Positions 42,489 through 51,284 of a DNA stretch of 64,000 bases are shown in pieces. The notes beneath the pieces were generated by a model that saw only the letters and a program-made list of their open reading frames with translations, did no database searches and was not told where the DNA came from. This DNA comes from Nonomuraea africana (GTDB taxonomy: Bacteria; Actinomycetota; Actinomycetes; Streptosporangiales; Streptosporangiaceae): the NCBI RefSeq assembly GCF_014873535.1, contig NZ_JADBEF010000001.1:9052001-9116000 (forward strand). The letters are read 5' to 3'. The translations under genes and the position numbers were made by a program. Within the stretch, counting starts at the first letter, position 1. The number at the start of each line of letters is the position of its first letter.

Positions 42489-42505
42489 TCCTAGAGGCTC
42501 TAGGA
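42489..42505. promoter_or_regulatory. 17-bp palindromic operator TCCTAGAG-G-CTCTAGGA
   Basis: Perfect 8-bp arms around one base, 11 nt before the TetR start and about 50 nt from the divergent FBP start; a half site CCTAGA lies near 42456. It fits TetR autoregulation and control of the FBP gene. Confidence 0.65.
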
Positions 42506-42515
42506 AGGGTGATGC

Positions 42516-43085
42516 ATGGCACGATCGGGAGTGACCGCCGAACGTCTGACCCAGGCGGCGGCGGAGCTGGCGGACGAGGTCGGTTTCGAGAACGTGACCG
42601 CCTCGGCGCTCGCGCGCAGATTCGGCGTCAAGGACGCGAGCCTGTACTCACACGTCAAGAACGTGCAGGACCTGAGAGTCAGGGTGGCGGTGCTCGCCCT
42701 GGCGGAGCTCGCCGACAGGGTCGCCGCCGCGCTGGCCGGCCGTGCGGGCAAGGACGCCCTGGTGGCCTTCGCGAACGCCTACCGAGACTACGCGAAGGAG
42801 CATCCGGGGAGGTATGCGGCGACGCGGATGGAGCTCGACCCTGAGACGGCGGCCGCCAGTGCGGCGCGACGGCACGCGGAGCTGACGCGGGCGATCCTGC
42901 GGGGCTACGAGCTGGGGGAGCCCGACCAGACGGATGCGATACGGCTGCTTCACAGCGTCTTCTACGGATATGTGAGCCTGGAAGCGGTGGGCGGGTTCCA
43001 CCATTCGCGCGAGGTGGACGCCTCATGGTTCAGGGCCTTGGACGCTCTCGACGTCGTCCTCAGAAACTGGCCGCCGGCTTCGTAG
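42516..43085 (+). CDS. TetR-family regulator with WHG domain
   Basis: The 189-aa protein has a TetR helix-turn-helix (VTASALARRFGVKDASLYSH) and a C-terminal WHG-type domain (GFHHSREVDASWFRALDAL). It would act as a dimeric repressor at the palindrome 42489-42505, affecting itself and the FBP gene. The ligand is unknown. Confidence 0.85.
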   Translation: MARSGVTAERLTQAAAELADEVGFENVTASALARRFGVKDASLYSHVKNVQDLRVRVAVLALAELADRVAAALAGRAGKDALVAFANAYRDYAKEHPGRYAATRMELDPETAAASAARRHAELTRAILRGYELGEPDQTDAIRLLHSVFYGYVSLEAVGGFHHSREVDASWFRALDALDVVLRNWPPAS

Positions 43086-43149
43086 GTCGTCGATCCTCAG
43101 ATTCACCCCTTCGCTTGAATATCGCTGCCGCTGGAGGGGAGTGACTGGT

Positions 43150-43821
43150 ATGGGTGGAACCATGATCTTCTTGAGGCGGGTGGTCCTGGTCGCGGTATTC
43201 GTTCTTGTGGTCATCCCGATCACCGCTGTCATCGCCGCTCCGCAGGCGGCAGCCGAACCGCGCAAGCGGCCACAGGCCGATGCCGGGGCGCTGGCCCGCC
43301 GCATGCTGGCCAAGGTGAAGGTCGCCAGGCCGTTATCCATCCGTGGTTACAGCCATCGGCGGTTCCAGCCCCGGTGGGCGCACCACAAGGGCAGGTGCGA
43401 CGCACGAGAGATGGTCCTCGCGCGCGACGGGCGAGGCGTGCGCAGGAACGCGGCCTGCCACCCCGTCAAGGGCGTCTGGTACAGCCCGTACGACGGTAAG
43501 TGGCTGAAGAGCGAGAAGCAGGTCGATGTCGACCATGTCGTACCGCTGGCGTACGCCTGGCGCTCCGGCGCCAGCAAATGGAGCCAGGCACGGCGGCGCG
43601 CCTTCGCCAACGACCTCACCCGCCCGGAGCTGATCGTGGTGAGCCACTCCGCCAACATCGCGAAGGGCGGCCAGGGGCCGCAGAGCTGGCGTCCGCCGCG
43701 CCGCGGCCATTGGTGCCGCTACGCCACCTCGTGGATCACCGTGAAGCATCACTACCGGCTCTTCGTGACCCGGAAAGAGAAGGTGGCCCTGCTCAACATG
43801 CTCCGCACCTGTCGAAGGTAA
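43150..43821 (+). CDS. secreted HNH-type nuclease (DUF1524-like)
   Basis: From the ATG at 43150 (GGAGGGG upstream; GTG 43141 also possible) the product is about 223 aa. A single hydrophobic segment (FLRRVVLVAVFVLVVIPITA) serves as signal or anchor. The catalytic region VDVDHVVPLAYAWRSGASKW, then ANDLTRPELIVVS and the later KGGQGPQSW is typical of exported HNH nucleases of the DUF1524 group. Cys pairs in the first part could bind structural zinc or form disulfides. A role in nutrient DNA use or competition is inference. Confidence 0.85.
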   Translation: MGGTMIFLRRVVLVAVFVLVVIPITAVIAAPQAAAEPRKRPQADAGALARRMLAKVKVARPLSIRGYSHRRFQPRWAHHKGRCDAREMVLARDGRGVRRNAACHPVKGVWYSPYDGKWLKSEKQVDVDHVVPLAYAWRSGASKWSQARRRAFANDLTRPELIVVSHSANIAKGGQGPQSWRPPRRGHWCRYATSWITVKHHYRLFVTRKEKVALLNMLRTCRR

Positions 43822-43841
43822 GGACGTGCGCCCCAGCCATG

Positions 43842-43859
43842 TTTCGGCGATCGCCGAAG
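43842..43859. terminator. palindrome after nuclease gene
   Basis: TTCGGCGA is followed directly by TCGCCGAA, 21 nt beyond the nuclease stop. It is a perfect 16-bp palindrome (43843-43858) suited to a terminator. Confidence 0.45.
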
Positions 43860-43966
43860 CACTCCGGGCCTAGGTTGGGCGGCGGGCGGCCATCGGGCCC
43901 CACCAGGCATCTCGGCTGTTGGGGCGATGGCTGCCGAGAGTGAACGCACCGAGCTGGAGGCAGCAG

Positions 43967-44461
43967 ATGACCAATGAGATTCCGATCACCGACGACCGTC
44001 CCCCCGCGCTGGTCGTGACGGCGATGGTCGACCACGTTCTGGGCCTGGCGGCCACGTGGACGGCCTGGGACGGTCGTCCGTCGCAGGTCGATCAGCGGAT
44101 CTACACGCCGCACAAGGCGATCAGAAGAGCCGCCGACCACCTCATCGATCATCTCGCCGAGGTGGAAGCCCGGCTGGCCGGGCACGAGACCATCGCTGAT
44201 CGGTGGCATGCGTCGGCGATAACCACTCCGGCGGACCTGGCGCCCTTCACCGAGCAGGACCTGGAGGAAGCCGCGAGCCGGCTCCTCCGGCTCGCTCAGC
44301 TGTGGTCCGACCGGCTGAACGCGCTCACGCCCGACCAGCTGGACCACTCACCAGGCGAGGGCTGGAGCTTCCGGCAGCTCGCCTTCCACCTGGCCGGATC
44401 GGTCTACTACGCCGATGCTGTCGGAGATCTCTCGCTGGTCCACGAGCTGCCCGCTTCTTGA
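43967..44461 (+). CDS. DinB-like four-helix protein
   Basis: The 164-aa protein starts at the ATG at 43967 behind GGAGG. Helices such as RRAADHLIDHLAEVEARLAG and SRLLRLAQLWSDRLNAL, and the end GEGWSFRQLAFHLAGSVYYA, match the DinB/mycothiol-dependent superfamily, in which a late His is a metal ligand. Members are thiol-dependent transferases or metal-binding proteins. Function not predictable further. Confidence 0.65.
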   Translation: MTNEIPITDDRPPALVVTAMVDHVLGLAATWTAWDGRPSQVDQRIYTPHKAIRRAADHLIDHLAEVEARLAGHETIADRWHASAITTPADLAPFTEQDLEEAASRLLRLAQLWSDRLNALTPDQLDHSPGEGWSFRQLAFHLAGSVYYADAVGDLSLVHELPAS

Positions 44462-44488
44462 GGGACGGCCGGCAGGCGGCCCGTCGAG

Positions 44489-44643
44489 CCGAGGCAGGAC
44501 GCGCTGAACCGGCCGGCCGAGAAGTCCGGCCAGCCGGTCGCACCGTGAGCGATCAGCCCGCGTTCTTGCGGTAGGCCCGCATGGCCGGCGGGAAGAACAC
44601 CACGACCACGCCGGCCATCCAGGCCAGGCTGCCGAGCAGCGGC
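44489..44643. repeat. SARP-3'-end direct repeat, copy 2
   Basis: Second copy of the segment at 17749-17903 (offset 26740). It carries a last fragment of SARP-type sequence (PRQDALNRPAEKSGQPV, then a stop) with no gene attached. It starts 28 nt after the DinB-like stop. Confidence 0.8.
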
Positions 44644-44712
44644 CTGGCGACGGCGCCGCCGTTCAGCAGGCCGCCCATGGTCAGCGGGTCGTCCGGGCCA
44701 CGGGGCGGCTGT
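44553..44712 (-). pseudogene. ABC-2 permease C-terminal remnant, copy 2
   Basis: The minus strand reads PDDPLTMGGLLNGGAVARPL, LGSLAWMAGVVVVFFPPAMR and AYRKNAG with a stop at 44553: the last TM helix and tail of an ABC-2 type drug exporter permease. Only about 50 residues remain. It faces the SARP fragment, as in copy 1. Confidence 0.65.
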
Positions 44713-44744
44713 CAGCCGGAAGAACGGCGGGACCCCCGGCCTCC

Positions 44745-45890
44745 TCAAGGTTCGGGCTCGGTCAGGGTGCGCAGGAGGAGCCAGCCGAGGGCGGGAACGG
44801 CGATCAGCGGCGCGAGCGCGGTCTGCAGCGAAGTGGCGTCGGCGAGGACGCCGATGAGGGGGCTGGCCACGCCGCCGACGCTGACGGTCAGGCCCAGGGT
44901 GACGCCGCCGGCGGTGCCCACGCGTTGCGGCAGGTAGTCCTGGGCGAGGGTGATGTGCAGGGAGAACGGCACGTAGAGGCCGGCCGAGGCGAGGGCGACG
45001 AACAGGTAGAGCGGCGGGCCGGGGACGAAGACGACACCCGCGACGGCGAGGCCGGTCAGGGCGTAGGACCACCGGACGACCGCGAGGCGGCCGAAGCGGG
45101 TGGCGAGTGTCCCGCCGATCACGGTGCCCACCGCGCCACCGAGGTAGAGCACGAACAGCGCGGCCGTACCGGAGAGGTCTCCGCCGCCGGTGCGCTGGCG
45201 CGCGTACAGCGAGATGAACGCGCTGAGGCCGACGAAGACGATCGACCGGCACACGATGGCCCCCGACAGTTTCGCAAAGGAGGCCCAGCGATCCCGGCCC
45301 TTGCGGGCGGCCGCCGCCTCCGCGGCAGGGACCGTGGCACCGCGCAGCGCGGCCACGCACAGCGTCGCGCCGGCGAGAGCGGGGACGGCCAGCAGCGGCG
45401 AGGCGTGCAGCCCGCCGGTGGCGATGACGGCCGCCACCATCAGGGGCGCGGCGGCGAAGCCGAGGTTGCCGCCGAGGGAGAACCAGCCCATCGCGGTATG
45501 GCTGCCCCGGCTGGCGCGCCGTGCCACGCGCGCGGCTTCCGGATGATAGGCCGCCACGCCGATCCCGGACACCGCGACCACCACCAGGGTGAGGACGTAG
45601 GAGTCGCCGACCCCGGCGAGCGCGACGCCGGCCCCGGCCACCAGCGTGCTGACCGGCAGCAGCCACGGCATGGCCCACCTGTCGGTGAGCGCCCCGAACA
45701 GCGGCTGCACCACCGAGGACAACAGGGACGCGGCCAGCACGATCCCCGAGGCCGCCGCGTAGGTGTAGGCCCGCTCGGCGACGAAGAACGGAACCAGGGC
45801 GGCCACCGCGCCCTGGTAGACGTCCACGCAGGCATGCCCGAGGGACAGCAGCGTGATGGGCCTGGTGGGCGGGGTCTGGTTCGTCGGCAC
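44745..45890 (-). CDS. MFS transporter, fosmidomycin-resistance-like
   Basis: The 381-aa protein starts at the GTG at 45890 (VPTNQTPPTRPITLLSLGHA). It has 12 membrane segments; the opening LSLGHACVDVYQGAVAALVP and the GVAAYHPEAARVARRASRG loop are hallmarks of the fosmidomycin-resistance (Fsr) branch. It is divergent from an AraC-type regulator 54 nt away, a standard regulator-exporter pair. Confidence 0.85.
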   Translation of the reverse strand: MPTNQTPPTRPITLLSLGHACVDVYQGAVAALVPFFVAERAYTYAAASGIVLAASLLSSVVQPLFGALTDRWAMPWLLPVSTLVAGAGVALAGVGDSYVLTLVVVAVSGIGVAAYHPEAARVARRASRGSHTAMGWFSLGGNLGFAAAPLMVAAVIATGGLHASPLLAVPALAGATLCVAALRGATVPAAEAAAARKGRDRWASFAKLSGAIVCRSIVFVGLSAFISLYARQRTGGGDLSGTAALFVLYLGGAVGTVIGGTLATRFGRLAVVRWSYALTGLAVAGVVFVPGPPLYLFVALASAGLYVPFSLHITLAQDYLPQRVGTAGGVTLGLTVSVGGVASPLIGVLADATSLQTALAPLIAVPALGWLLLRTLTEPEP

Positions 45891-45944
45891 CGTCCCATCG
45901 TGGCCAGCGCCGCGGCTGGCCCGCTTCCGATAAAATGCCAAGAT

Positions 45945-46787
45945 ATGCCGGAAATCCGCCACACTCCCGAGGCGCCCACTCGCACCCAGGCCCTGGCTCC
46001 GGGGGAGAGCATCGAGGCGCACCGGCACGACGACCACCAGATCGTCTACGCGGGCTCCGGGGTCCTTGCCGTCACCACCGAGGCCGGCACCTGGTTCGCC
46101 CCTGGCACCCGCGCCCTCTGGGTCCCCGCCGGATGCGTCCACGCCCACCGCGCCCACGGCCACCTCGACCTGCGCCTGCTCGGCCTGCCCGCCGACACCA
46201 ACCCCCTCGGCCTCGACGCCCCGACCGTCCTCGCCGTCAGCCCCCTGCTGCGCGAGCTGATCCTCGCTTACACCCGCGACCCCCACGACGACGGCCCCGA
46301 GCGGCTGCGCCTGCGCGCGGTCCTCCTCGACCAGCTGCGCGCCTCACCCCAGCAACCCGTCCAGCTGCCCGCCCCCACCGACCCGCGCCTCGCCGCGGTC
46401 TGCGACCTCCTGCACGAGAGCCCCGCGGACCCGCGCACCCTGGCCGCCCTGGCCACCGCGGCGGGAGCCGGCGAGCGCACCCTCAGCCGCCTCTTCCGCC
46501 GTGAGCTGGGCATGACCTTTCCCCAGTGGCGCACCCAGCTGCGCCTCTACCACGCCCTGCGCCTGCTGGCCGACGACGTGCCGGTGACCACGGTGGCCCA
46601 CCGGTGCGGCTGGTCCTCCACCAGCGCCTTCATCGACGTCTTCCGCCGCGCCTTCGGATATACCCCCGGCATTCACCACCGCCGGGTGTCCGGATCCGGG
46701 TCGCCCGTTCGTCATAGGGGTGAGTTCACGACACCGAGGAGCGAAGATGAAATACATGATGTTCGTGTGCACCGACACCGAACCTGA
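45945..46787 (+). CDS. AraC-family regulator with N-terminal cupin
   Basis: The 280-aa protein has a cupin sensor (EAHRHDDHQIVYAGSGVLAV) and a C-terminal AraC double helix-turn-helix (LAALATAAGAGERTLSRLFR; VTTVAHRCGWSSTSAFIDVF). It probably controls the divergent MFS gene. The last ~14 codons overlap the YCII gene, and the tail after HHRRVSGSG looks unstructured, so the native stop may have been lost. Confidence 0.85.
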   Translation: MPEIRHTPEAPTRTQALAPGESIEAHRHDDHQIVYAGSGVLAVTTEAGTWFAPGTRALWVPAGCVHAHRAHGHLDLRLLGLPADTNPLGLDAPTVLAVSPLLRELILAYTRDPHDDGPERLRLRAVLLDQLRASPQQPVQLPAPTDPRLAAVCDLLHESPADPRTLAALATAAGAGERTLSRLFRRELGMTFPQWRTQLRLYHALRLLADDVPVTTVAHRCGWSSTSAFIDVFRRAFGYTPGIHHRRVSGSGSPVRHRGEFTTPRSEDEIHDVRVHRHRT

Positions 46788-47094
46788 CACCGACCAGGTC
46801 GCCGGCCCCGACATCGAGGTGTGGGTGTCGGAGAACGACGCGCGTGGGCGCCGCCTGGAGGGCAGCGTGCTGGCGCCGCCGTCCGCGGCCACGACGGTCC
46901 GGGTCCGCAACGGTCAGTTGCTGGTCTCGGACGGCCCGTTCACCGAGACCAAGGAGGTCATCGTGGGCTACGACCTGCTGGAGTGCGCCGACCTGGATGA
47001 GGCGATCGAGATGGCTCGCGCGCACCCGATGGCCCGGTCGGGACGGCTGGAGCTGCGCCCGCTGGCCGATCTGGACGACCGACGGCGTGACTGA
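46747..47094 (+). CDS. YCII/DGPF-domain protein, second copy
   Basis: The 115-aa product starts at the ATG at 46747 (GAGGAG upstream). It has the family core VSDGPFTETKEVIVGYDLLE. It overlaps the sigma-factor gene that follows, repeating the arrangement at 29324-29665, but in the opposite order relative to the chromosome and without a VOC gene. Confidence 0.9.
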   Translation: MKYMMFVCTDTEPDTDQVAGPDIEVWVSENDARGRRLEGSVLAPPSAATTVRVRNGQLLVSDGPFTETKEVIVGYDLLECADLDEAIEMARAHPMARSGRLELRPLADLDDRRRD

Positions 47095-48352
47095 TGTGCG
47101 TGCGGCCGCGACGGCCGATGCCGTCGCGGCCGCGAGCGAGGACGCGTACGCGCGGATCGTGGCCGCGCTGATTCGCGTCACCGGCGACTGGACGCTGGCA
47201 GAGGACTGCGCCCAGGAGGCGATGGCGCTCGCCCTGCAGCGGTGGCCTCAGCAGGGCGTGCCGGACAACCCGGGCGGCTGGCTGATGACCGTGGCCCGCA
47301 ACCGCGCGATCGACGTGCTGCGCCGCGCTTCGGTCGAACGCCGCAAGCTGGCCGAGCTGGCGGTGCTGGCGCTCGCCGATCCGGGTTCCGCGCAGGCTGC
47401 GGCGGAGGAGGAGGTCGTGGACGACCGGCTGCGGCTCATCTTCACCTGCTGCCACCCCGCTCTCTCCATGGAGGCGCGCGTGGCGCTGACGCTGCGCACG
47501 ATCGGCGGGGTGCCGACCGCCGACATCGCGCGGGCCTTCCTGGTCAGCGAGTCGGCCATGACCCGGCGGCTGACCAGGGCCAAGACGAGGATCGCTGAGG
47601 CAGGCATCCCGTACCGGGTGCCGACCGGCCCGGCGCTGGCCGAGCGGCTCCCCGGTGTCCTGGCGGTGCTGTACCTGCTGTTCACCCATGGCTACAACGC
47701 GGCCGGCCGGCCGGCCTTCGCCGACGAGGCGATCCGCCTGGCCAGGCTCCTGCGACAGCTGATGCCCGGTCAGGGCGAGGTGTCCGCGCTGCTGGCGCTG
47801 TTCCTGTTCCAGCACTCCCGGCGCGACGCCCGCCGTGACGGGCACGGCAACCTGCTGACCCTGGACCGGCAGGACCGGCACCGCTGGGACCACGCCGCGA
47901 TCGCCGAGGGCCTGCGCCTCCTGGCCGGCACGCCGCAGGACGGCCCGTACGCGCTGCAGGCCCGGATCGCCGCCTGCCACGCGACCGCCGCCTCCGTCGA
48001 GGCCACCGACTGGCCGGCGATCGCCACGTGCTACGACCGGCTCGCCCGGATCCAGCCCTCACCGGTGATCGAGCTCAACCGTGCCGTGGCGCACGGCTAC
48101 GCGCACGGGCCGGCGGCCGGGCTGGCCCTGCTCGCCCAGGCCCGCGCCGGTGGCGCGCTGGACGACTACCCGCCGGCCGTCGCCGCGGAAGCCGACCTCA
48201 CCGCCCGCCACGGCGACCGCGACCGGGCCGCCGCCCTGTTCCGGCAGGCCGCCGCCGTCGCCCACTCCGAACCGGAACGGCGCGCCCTGCTCGAGCGCGC
48301 CGGCGAACTGCTCGGCGGGGACGACCGCACTCGACGACCACCTTCAGGCTGA
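47087..48352 (+). CDS. ECF42-type sigma factor, second copy
   Basis: From the GTG at 47087 the product is 421 aa. It has region 2 (WTLAEDCAQEAMALALQRWP), region 4 (TADIARAFLVSESAMTRRLT) and the ECF42 extension (LYLLFTHGYNA; CYDRLARIQPSPVIELNRAV). It differs from the 28083-29327 protein throughout, so the two cassettes probably came from separate origins or an old duplication. Its 3' end overlaps the convergent MFS gene by 9 nt. Confidence 0.9.
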   Translation: MTDVRAAATADAVAAASEDAYARIVAALIRVTGDWTLAEDCAQEAMALALQRWPQQGVPDNPGGWLMTVARNRAIDVLRRASVERRKLAELAVLALADPGSAQAAAEEEVVDDRLRLIFTCCHPALSMEARVALTLRTIGGVPTADIARAFLVSESAMTRRLTRAKTRIAEAGIPYRVPTGPALAERLPGVLAVLYLLFTHGYNAAGRPAFADEAIRLARLLRQLMPGQGEVSALLALFLFQHSRRDARRDGHGNLLTLDRQDRHRWDHAAIAEGLRLLAGTPQDGPYALQARIAACHATAASVEATDWPAIATCYDRLARIQPSPVIELNRAVAHGYAHGPAAGLALLAQARAGGALDDYPPAVAAEADLTARHGDRDRAAALFRQAAAVAHSEPERRALLERAGELLGGDDRTRRPPSG

Positions 48353-49558
48353 GGTGACGACGGGCTCGTCGGCGACCGAGGGGGTCACCTCGGGGACGGG
48401 CGCCGGACGCACCAGGATGAACGCGGCGCACGCCAGCCCTGTCACGGCGATGACCGCGTACATCACGCGGTAGTCGACGATTCCGGCCAGGGCCGCTCCG
48501 GCGGTGATGGAGGCGGACTGGGTCAGGTTGGACAGCATCCCGCCAGCCGCGCCGACCCGGCCCTGCAGCCTGGCGGGGACGTACAGGTGCTGCGCGGTGC
48601 CGAGGGCGACGCTGAAGAGGGGGATGGCCAGGCCGTAGATCGCGGCTCCGGCGAGGAAGAGGGGGAGCGACGGCGCCAGGAAGGCCGCCGCGCCCACGGC
48701 GAACACCGCGTAGCCGATGCTCGAACCGCGCGCCTCGCCCAGCCGGTTGACCAGCACACCCGCCAGTGCGCCACCGGCGACCGACCCCGCGCCCTGGATC
48801 GTGGTGAGGACGCCGAAGAAGGCGGCCGGTTGGCCCAGGCCACGGTCGATTGCGGCGAAGACCGCGGTGTCCATCAGGCCCGCGCTCGCCATGAAGATCG
48901 TCTCTGCGAGGGTGAGCCTGAGGAGGAGTGGCACGTTCCACAGGTGGCGGAAGCCGGCGGTGACGGCCGTCAGGAAGGGCTGGCCGACGGGCTCGGGCTC
49001 GGATTCGACGACCTTGATCGAGATGAGGAACGCGATCCCGGCCACGATGGTCCCTGCTACGACGACCGCGAGCGTTCCTCCGCCGAAGCCCTGATAGATG
49101 CCGGCTCCGATGACGGGGGAGGCGATGCGGACGCCCTGCCGTACCGTGATCAGGGCGGCCCGGGCGCTCGCGGCCTCGGCCGACGGGAGGATGTCCTTCA
49201 GCAGTCCGCCGTAGGCGGGGACGGCGAACGTGACGCCATAGGCGAGGGCCACCGCGTAGAGGAGCCAGATCTGGCCGGCGGAGTGGACCAGCGTCAGGGC
49301 CAGGACGGTGAGCGCCATCGTCGCGTTCATCGCGATGAGCAGCGGCTTGCGGCGGACGCGGTCCACGACGTGGCCGTACAGCGGGGAGAACAATCCGGGT
49401 AAGGCGAGGCAGAGGAAGACGAGTCCGGCGGCGGAGTCGGAGCCGGTGAGATCCTTGGCCCAGATGCCGAGGGAGAGGTAGAGGGCGCTGTCCCCGAAGC
49501 TGGAGACGGCGTCTCCGGCCAGGAGGCGGCGGAAGAGCGGGTTGCGGAGCGCGGTCAC
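48344..49558 (-). CDS. MFS transporter
   Basis: The 404-aa protein starts at a GTG at 49558, 11 nt after the stop of the winged-helix gene, with which it forms an operon. Twelve membrane segments are seen, with YGHVVDRVRRKPLLIAMNA as the loop 2-3 motif. It belongs to the MFS_3/macrolide-efflux-like branch. The substrate is probably a drug or lipophilic compound that also governs the regulator. Confidence 0.85.
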   Translation of the reverse strand: MTALRNPLFRRLLAGDAVSSFGDSALYLSLGIWAKDLTGSDSAAGLVFLCLALPGLFSPLYGHVVDRVRRKPLLIAMNATMALTVLALTLVHSAGQIWLLYAVALAYGVTFAVPAYGGLLKDILPSAEAASARAALITVRQGVRIASPVIGAGIYQGFGGGTLAVVVAGTIVAGIAFLISIKVVESEPEPVGQPFLTAVTAGFRHLWNVPLLLRLTLAETIFMASAGLMDTAVFAAIDRGLGQPAAFFGVLTTIQGAGSVAGGALAGVLVNRLGEARGSSIGYAVFAVGAAAFLAPSLPLFLAGAAIYGLAIPLFSVALGTAQHLYVPARLQGRVGAAGGMLSNLTQSASITAGAALAGIVDYRVMYAVIAVTGLACAAFILVRPAPVPEVTPSVADEPVVTSA

Positions 49559-49568
49559 GTTCGGCCTC

Positions 49569-50114
49569 TCACGAGTCTTCGGGCAGAGGGGTGCCGGCCA
49601 GCAGGATCCGGACGAATCTGGCGTCCTCGGGGACGGGGGCCTGGCCGGTGGTGCGTTCGATGTACGGCGCCAGCACCTCGAGCAGCCGCTCGCCGACCTC
49701 GTCGAGTTCCTGGGCGGTCATCGGCGCGGTGACGCCGCTCAGGAAGGCCCCGTCGCGCCACTCCTCGGGGGCGTCGGGGCGGGCCTGGGACCAGTCGAGG
49801 AGCCTGACCGCCTCGCGCTCGACGAAGACCCGCTCCAGCTCGGCCGCCGCGACCCCGCCCGTGCTCGCCGACCAGCTCTGCCTGAGGTCCGCGACCCGCC
49901 ATGGGCGTTCGCGCTGGTCCTCGCTCTCGGCCTGGACGACGTAGCCGTACTTGGCCAGCTGGCGCAGGTGGAAGGAGCACGAGGCCTGGGTGGAGCCCAG
50001 GTGCCTGGCGCAGACCGCCGCCGTGGCGGGCCCGATGCGGCCGAGCAGCTCGATCAGGTCGAGTCGCAGGGGGTGGGCCAGCGCGCGCATGGCCCGAGGG
50101 TCGGTGATCTCCAT
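49569..50114 (-). CDS. winged-helix (HTH_20/ArsR-like) regulator of MFS operon
   Basis: The 181-aa protein starts at the ATG at 50114. The DNA-binding part is RALAHPLRLDLIELLGRIGP and STQASCSFHLRQLAKYGYVV; the C-terminal half (VTAPMTAQELDEVGERLLEV) is a helical domain typical of exporter regulators of this type. It likely represses its own operon via the inverted repeats at 50119-50132 and just beyond. Confidence 0.85.
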   Translation of the reverse strand: MEITDPRAMRALAHPLRLDLIELLGRIGPATAAVCARHLGSTQASCSFHLRQLAKYGYVVQAESEDQRERPWRVADLRQSWSASTGGVAAAELERVFVEREAVRLLDWSQARPDAPEEWRDGAFLSGVTAPMTAQELDEVGERLLEVLAPYIERTTGQAPVPEDARFVRILLAGTPLPEDS

Positions 50115-50118
50115 ATGT

Positions 50119-50132
50119 CAAAGATAGCTTTG
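50119..50132. promoter_or_regulatory. operator CAAAG-N4-CTTTG
   Basis: Perfect 5-bp arms, 5 nt before the regulator's start, with a second looser copy (CAAACAACTCTTTGG) at about 50146-50160. Confidence 0.5.
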
Positions 50133-50258
50133 GTAATTGGAATGTCAAACAACTCTTTGGCTTTCTCGGAAAACCGCTGGCGATGCCGCGTGACGGGTAG
50201 GTAGCCTCCCTTGAGTCCGATGATCAAGGAGGTCGCCTACCGCGCCAAGGGGGAGTCC

Positions 50259-51221
50259 GTGGTGTCCGTATCGTCCACCGGCGCTCCTCGAGTGGTCGGC
50301 TACAGCATCGCCGCCGGCGTGGTCCCTTCCGCACGGCGGCGTCACGGTTCGGCCGAGGGGCTGATCGCCGTCCTGGTGGTCTCCGGGTTCTTCGCCCTGC
50401 TCACCGTGGGCTACCAGCTGAGCTGGGTGATCGCGCAGAGCGAAGGGACGCCCGCCGCGTTCGTCTCGGGCCTCGCCCTCTCCATCGTCCTGGCGCTCAC
50501 GCCGCTCCCAGTCATGTTCGCCGCCGTCGTCGCGCTGGACCGGCAGCGGCCCAGACCGTGGATTCGGCTGGCCTTCGTGTTCGGCTGGGGAGCCGGAATC
50601 GCCGCCTTCTTCTCCGTCGCCCTGGAGAGCTGGGTCTCCGCCGATCTCCAGCTGTACTTCGGCGTGGACGCGACCACTGCGGAGACGGTGAGCGGCGTGA
50701 TGCTGGCACCGCCGGTGGAGGAGGCCTTCAAGGGGGCGGCGCTGGTCGGGTTGCTGTGTCAGTGCCGGCGCGCGATCGGTTCGCTGACGGACGGCGTCGT
50801 CTACGCGAGCGTGGCGGGCCTGGGGTTCGCCACCATGGAGAACATCCTCTACTACCTCATACCGATCGTCAGGGAGGGAGCGGAGGAGGGGCTGGCCTTC
50901 GCCGCGGTTCGCGGGCCCATGATGCTGTTCATGCATCCCCTCTGGACCTCGTTGTTCGGGCTGGGTGCCAGCTACGCGCTCATGTCGCGGGGCAGGGTCA
51001 GGTGGCCGGCCCTGTCGCTGGGCTACGCGGGCGCCGCCCTCCTGCACTTCCTCTGGAACCACACGATCGACACCGCGCCCGCCCCCAGCGGCGTGGTGGC
51101 CTGGCTGGCCGGGATGGGGAAGGTCTACCTCCTGGAGCTGGTGGTCGTGGGCGCGCTGATCGGCGTGACCGTGCGAGAACGGCGCAGGCGGGCCGCCGCG
51201 ACCTGGTCAGGCCCAGGCTGA
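50259..51221 (+). CDS. PrsW-family intramembrane metalloprotease
   Basis: The protein has eight or so membrane segments with the four family motifs: PPVEEAFKG (E-E-x-x-K), GFATMEN, FMHPLWTS and LHFLWNH. PrsW-type proteases cleave membrane anti-sigma factors; whether this one has that job is unknown. The start is uncertain: ATG 50220 lacks a ribosome site, whereas GTG 50259/50262 follow AAGGGGGAG, which I prefer. It is convergent with the orphan histidine kinase. Confidence 0.85.
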   Translation: MVSVSSTGAPRVVGYSIAAGVVPSARRRHGSAEGLIAVLVVSGFFALLTVGYQLSWVIAQSEGTPAAFVSGLALSIVLALTPLPVMFAAVVALDRQRPRPWIRLAFVFGWGAGIAAFFSVALESWVSADLQLYFGVDATTAETVSGVMLAPPVEEAFKGAALVGLLCQCRRAIGSLTDGVVYASVAGLGFATMENILYYLIPIVREGAEEGLAFAAVRGPMMLFMHPLWTSLFGLGASYALMSRGRVRWPALSLGYAGAALLHFLWNHTIDTAPAPSGVVAWLAGMGKVYLLELVVVGALIGVTVRERRRRAAATWSGPG

Positions 51222-51284
51222 CGCCTCAGGATCATTTCGGCCCCGAGGGCCGAGGACGTCGACGCGAAGCGGGCCCCGCTCGCG

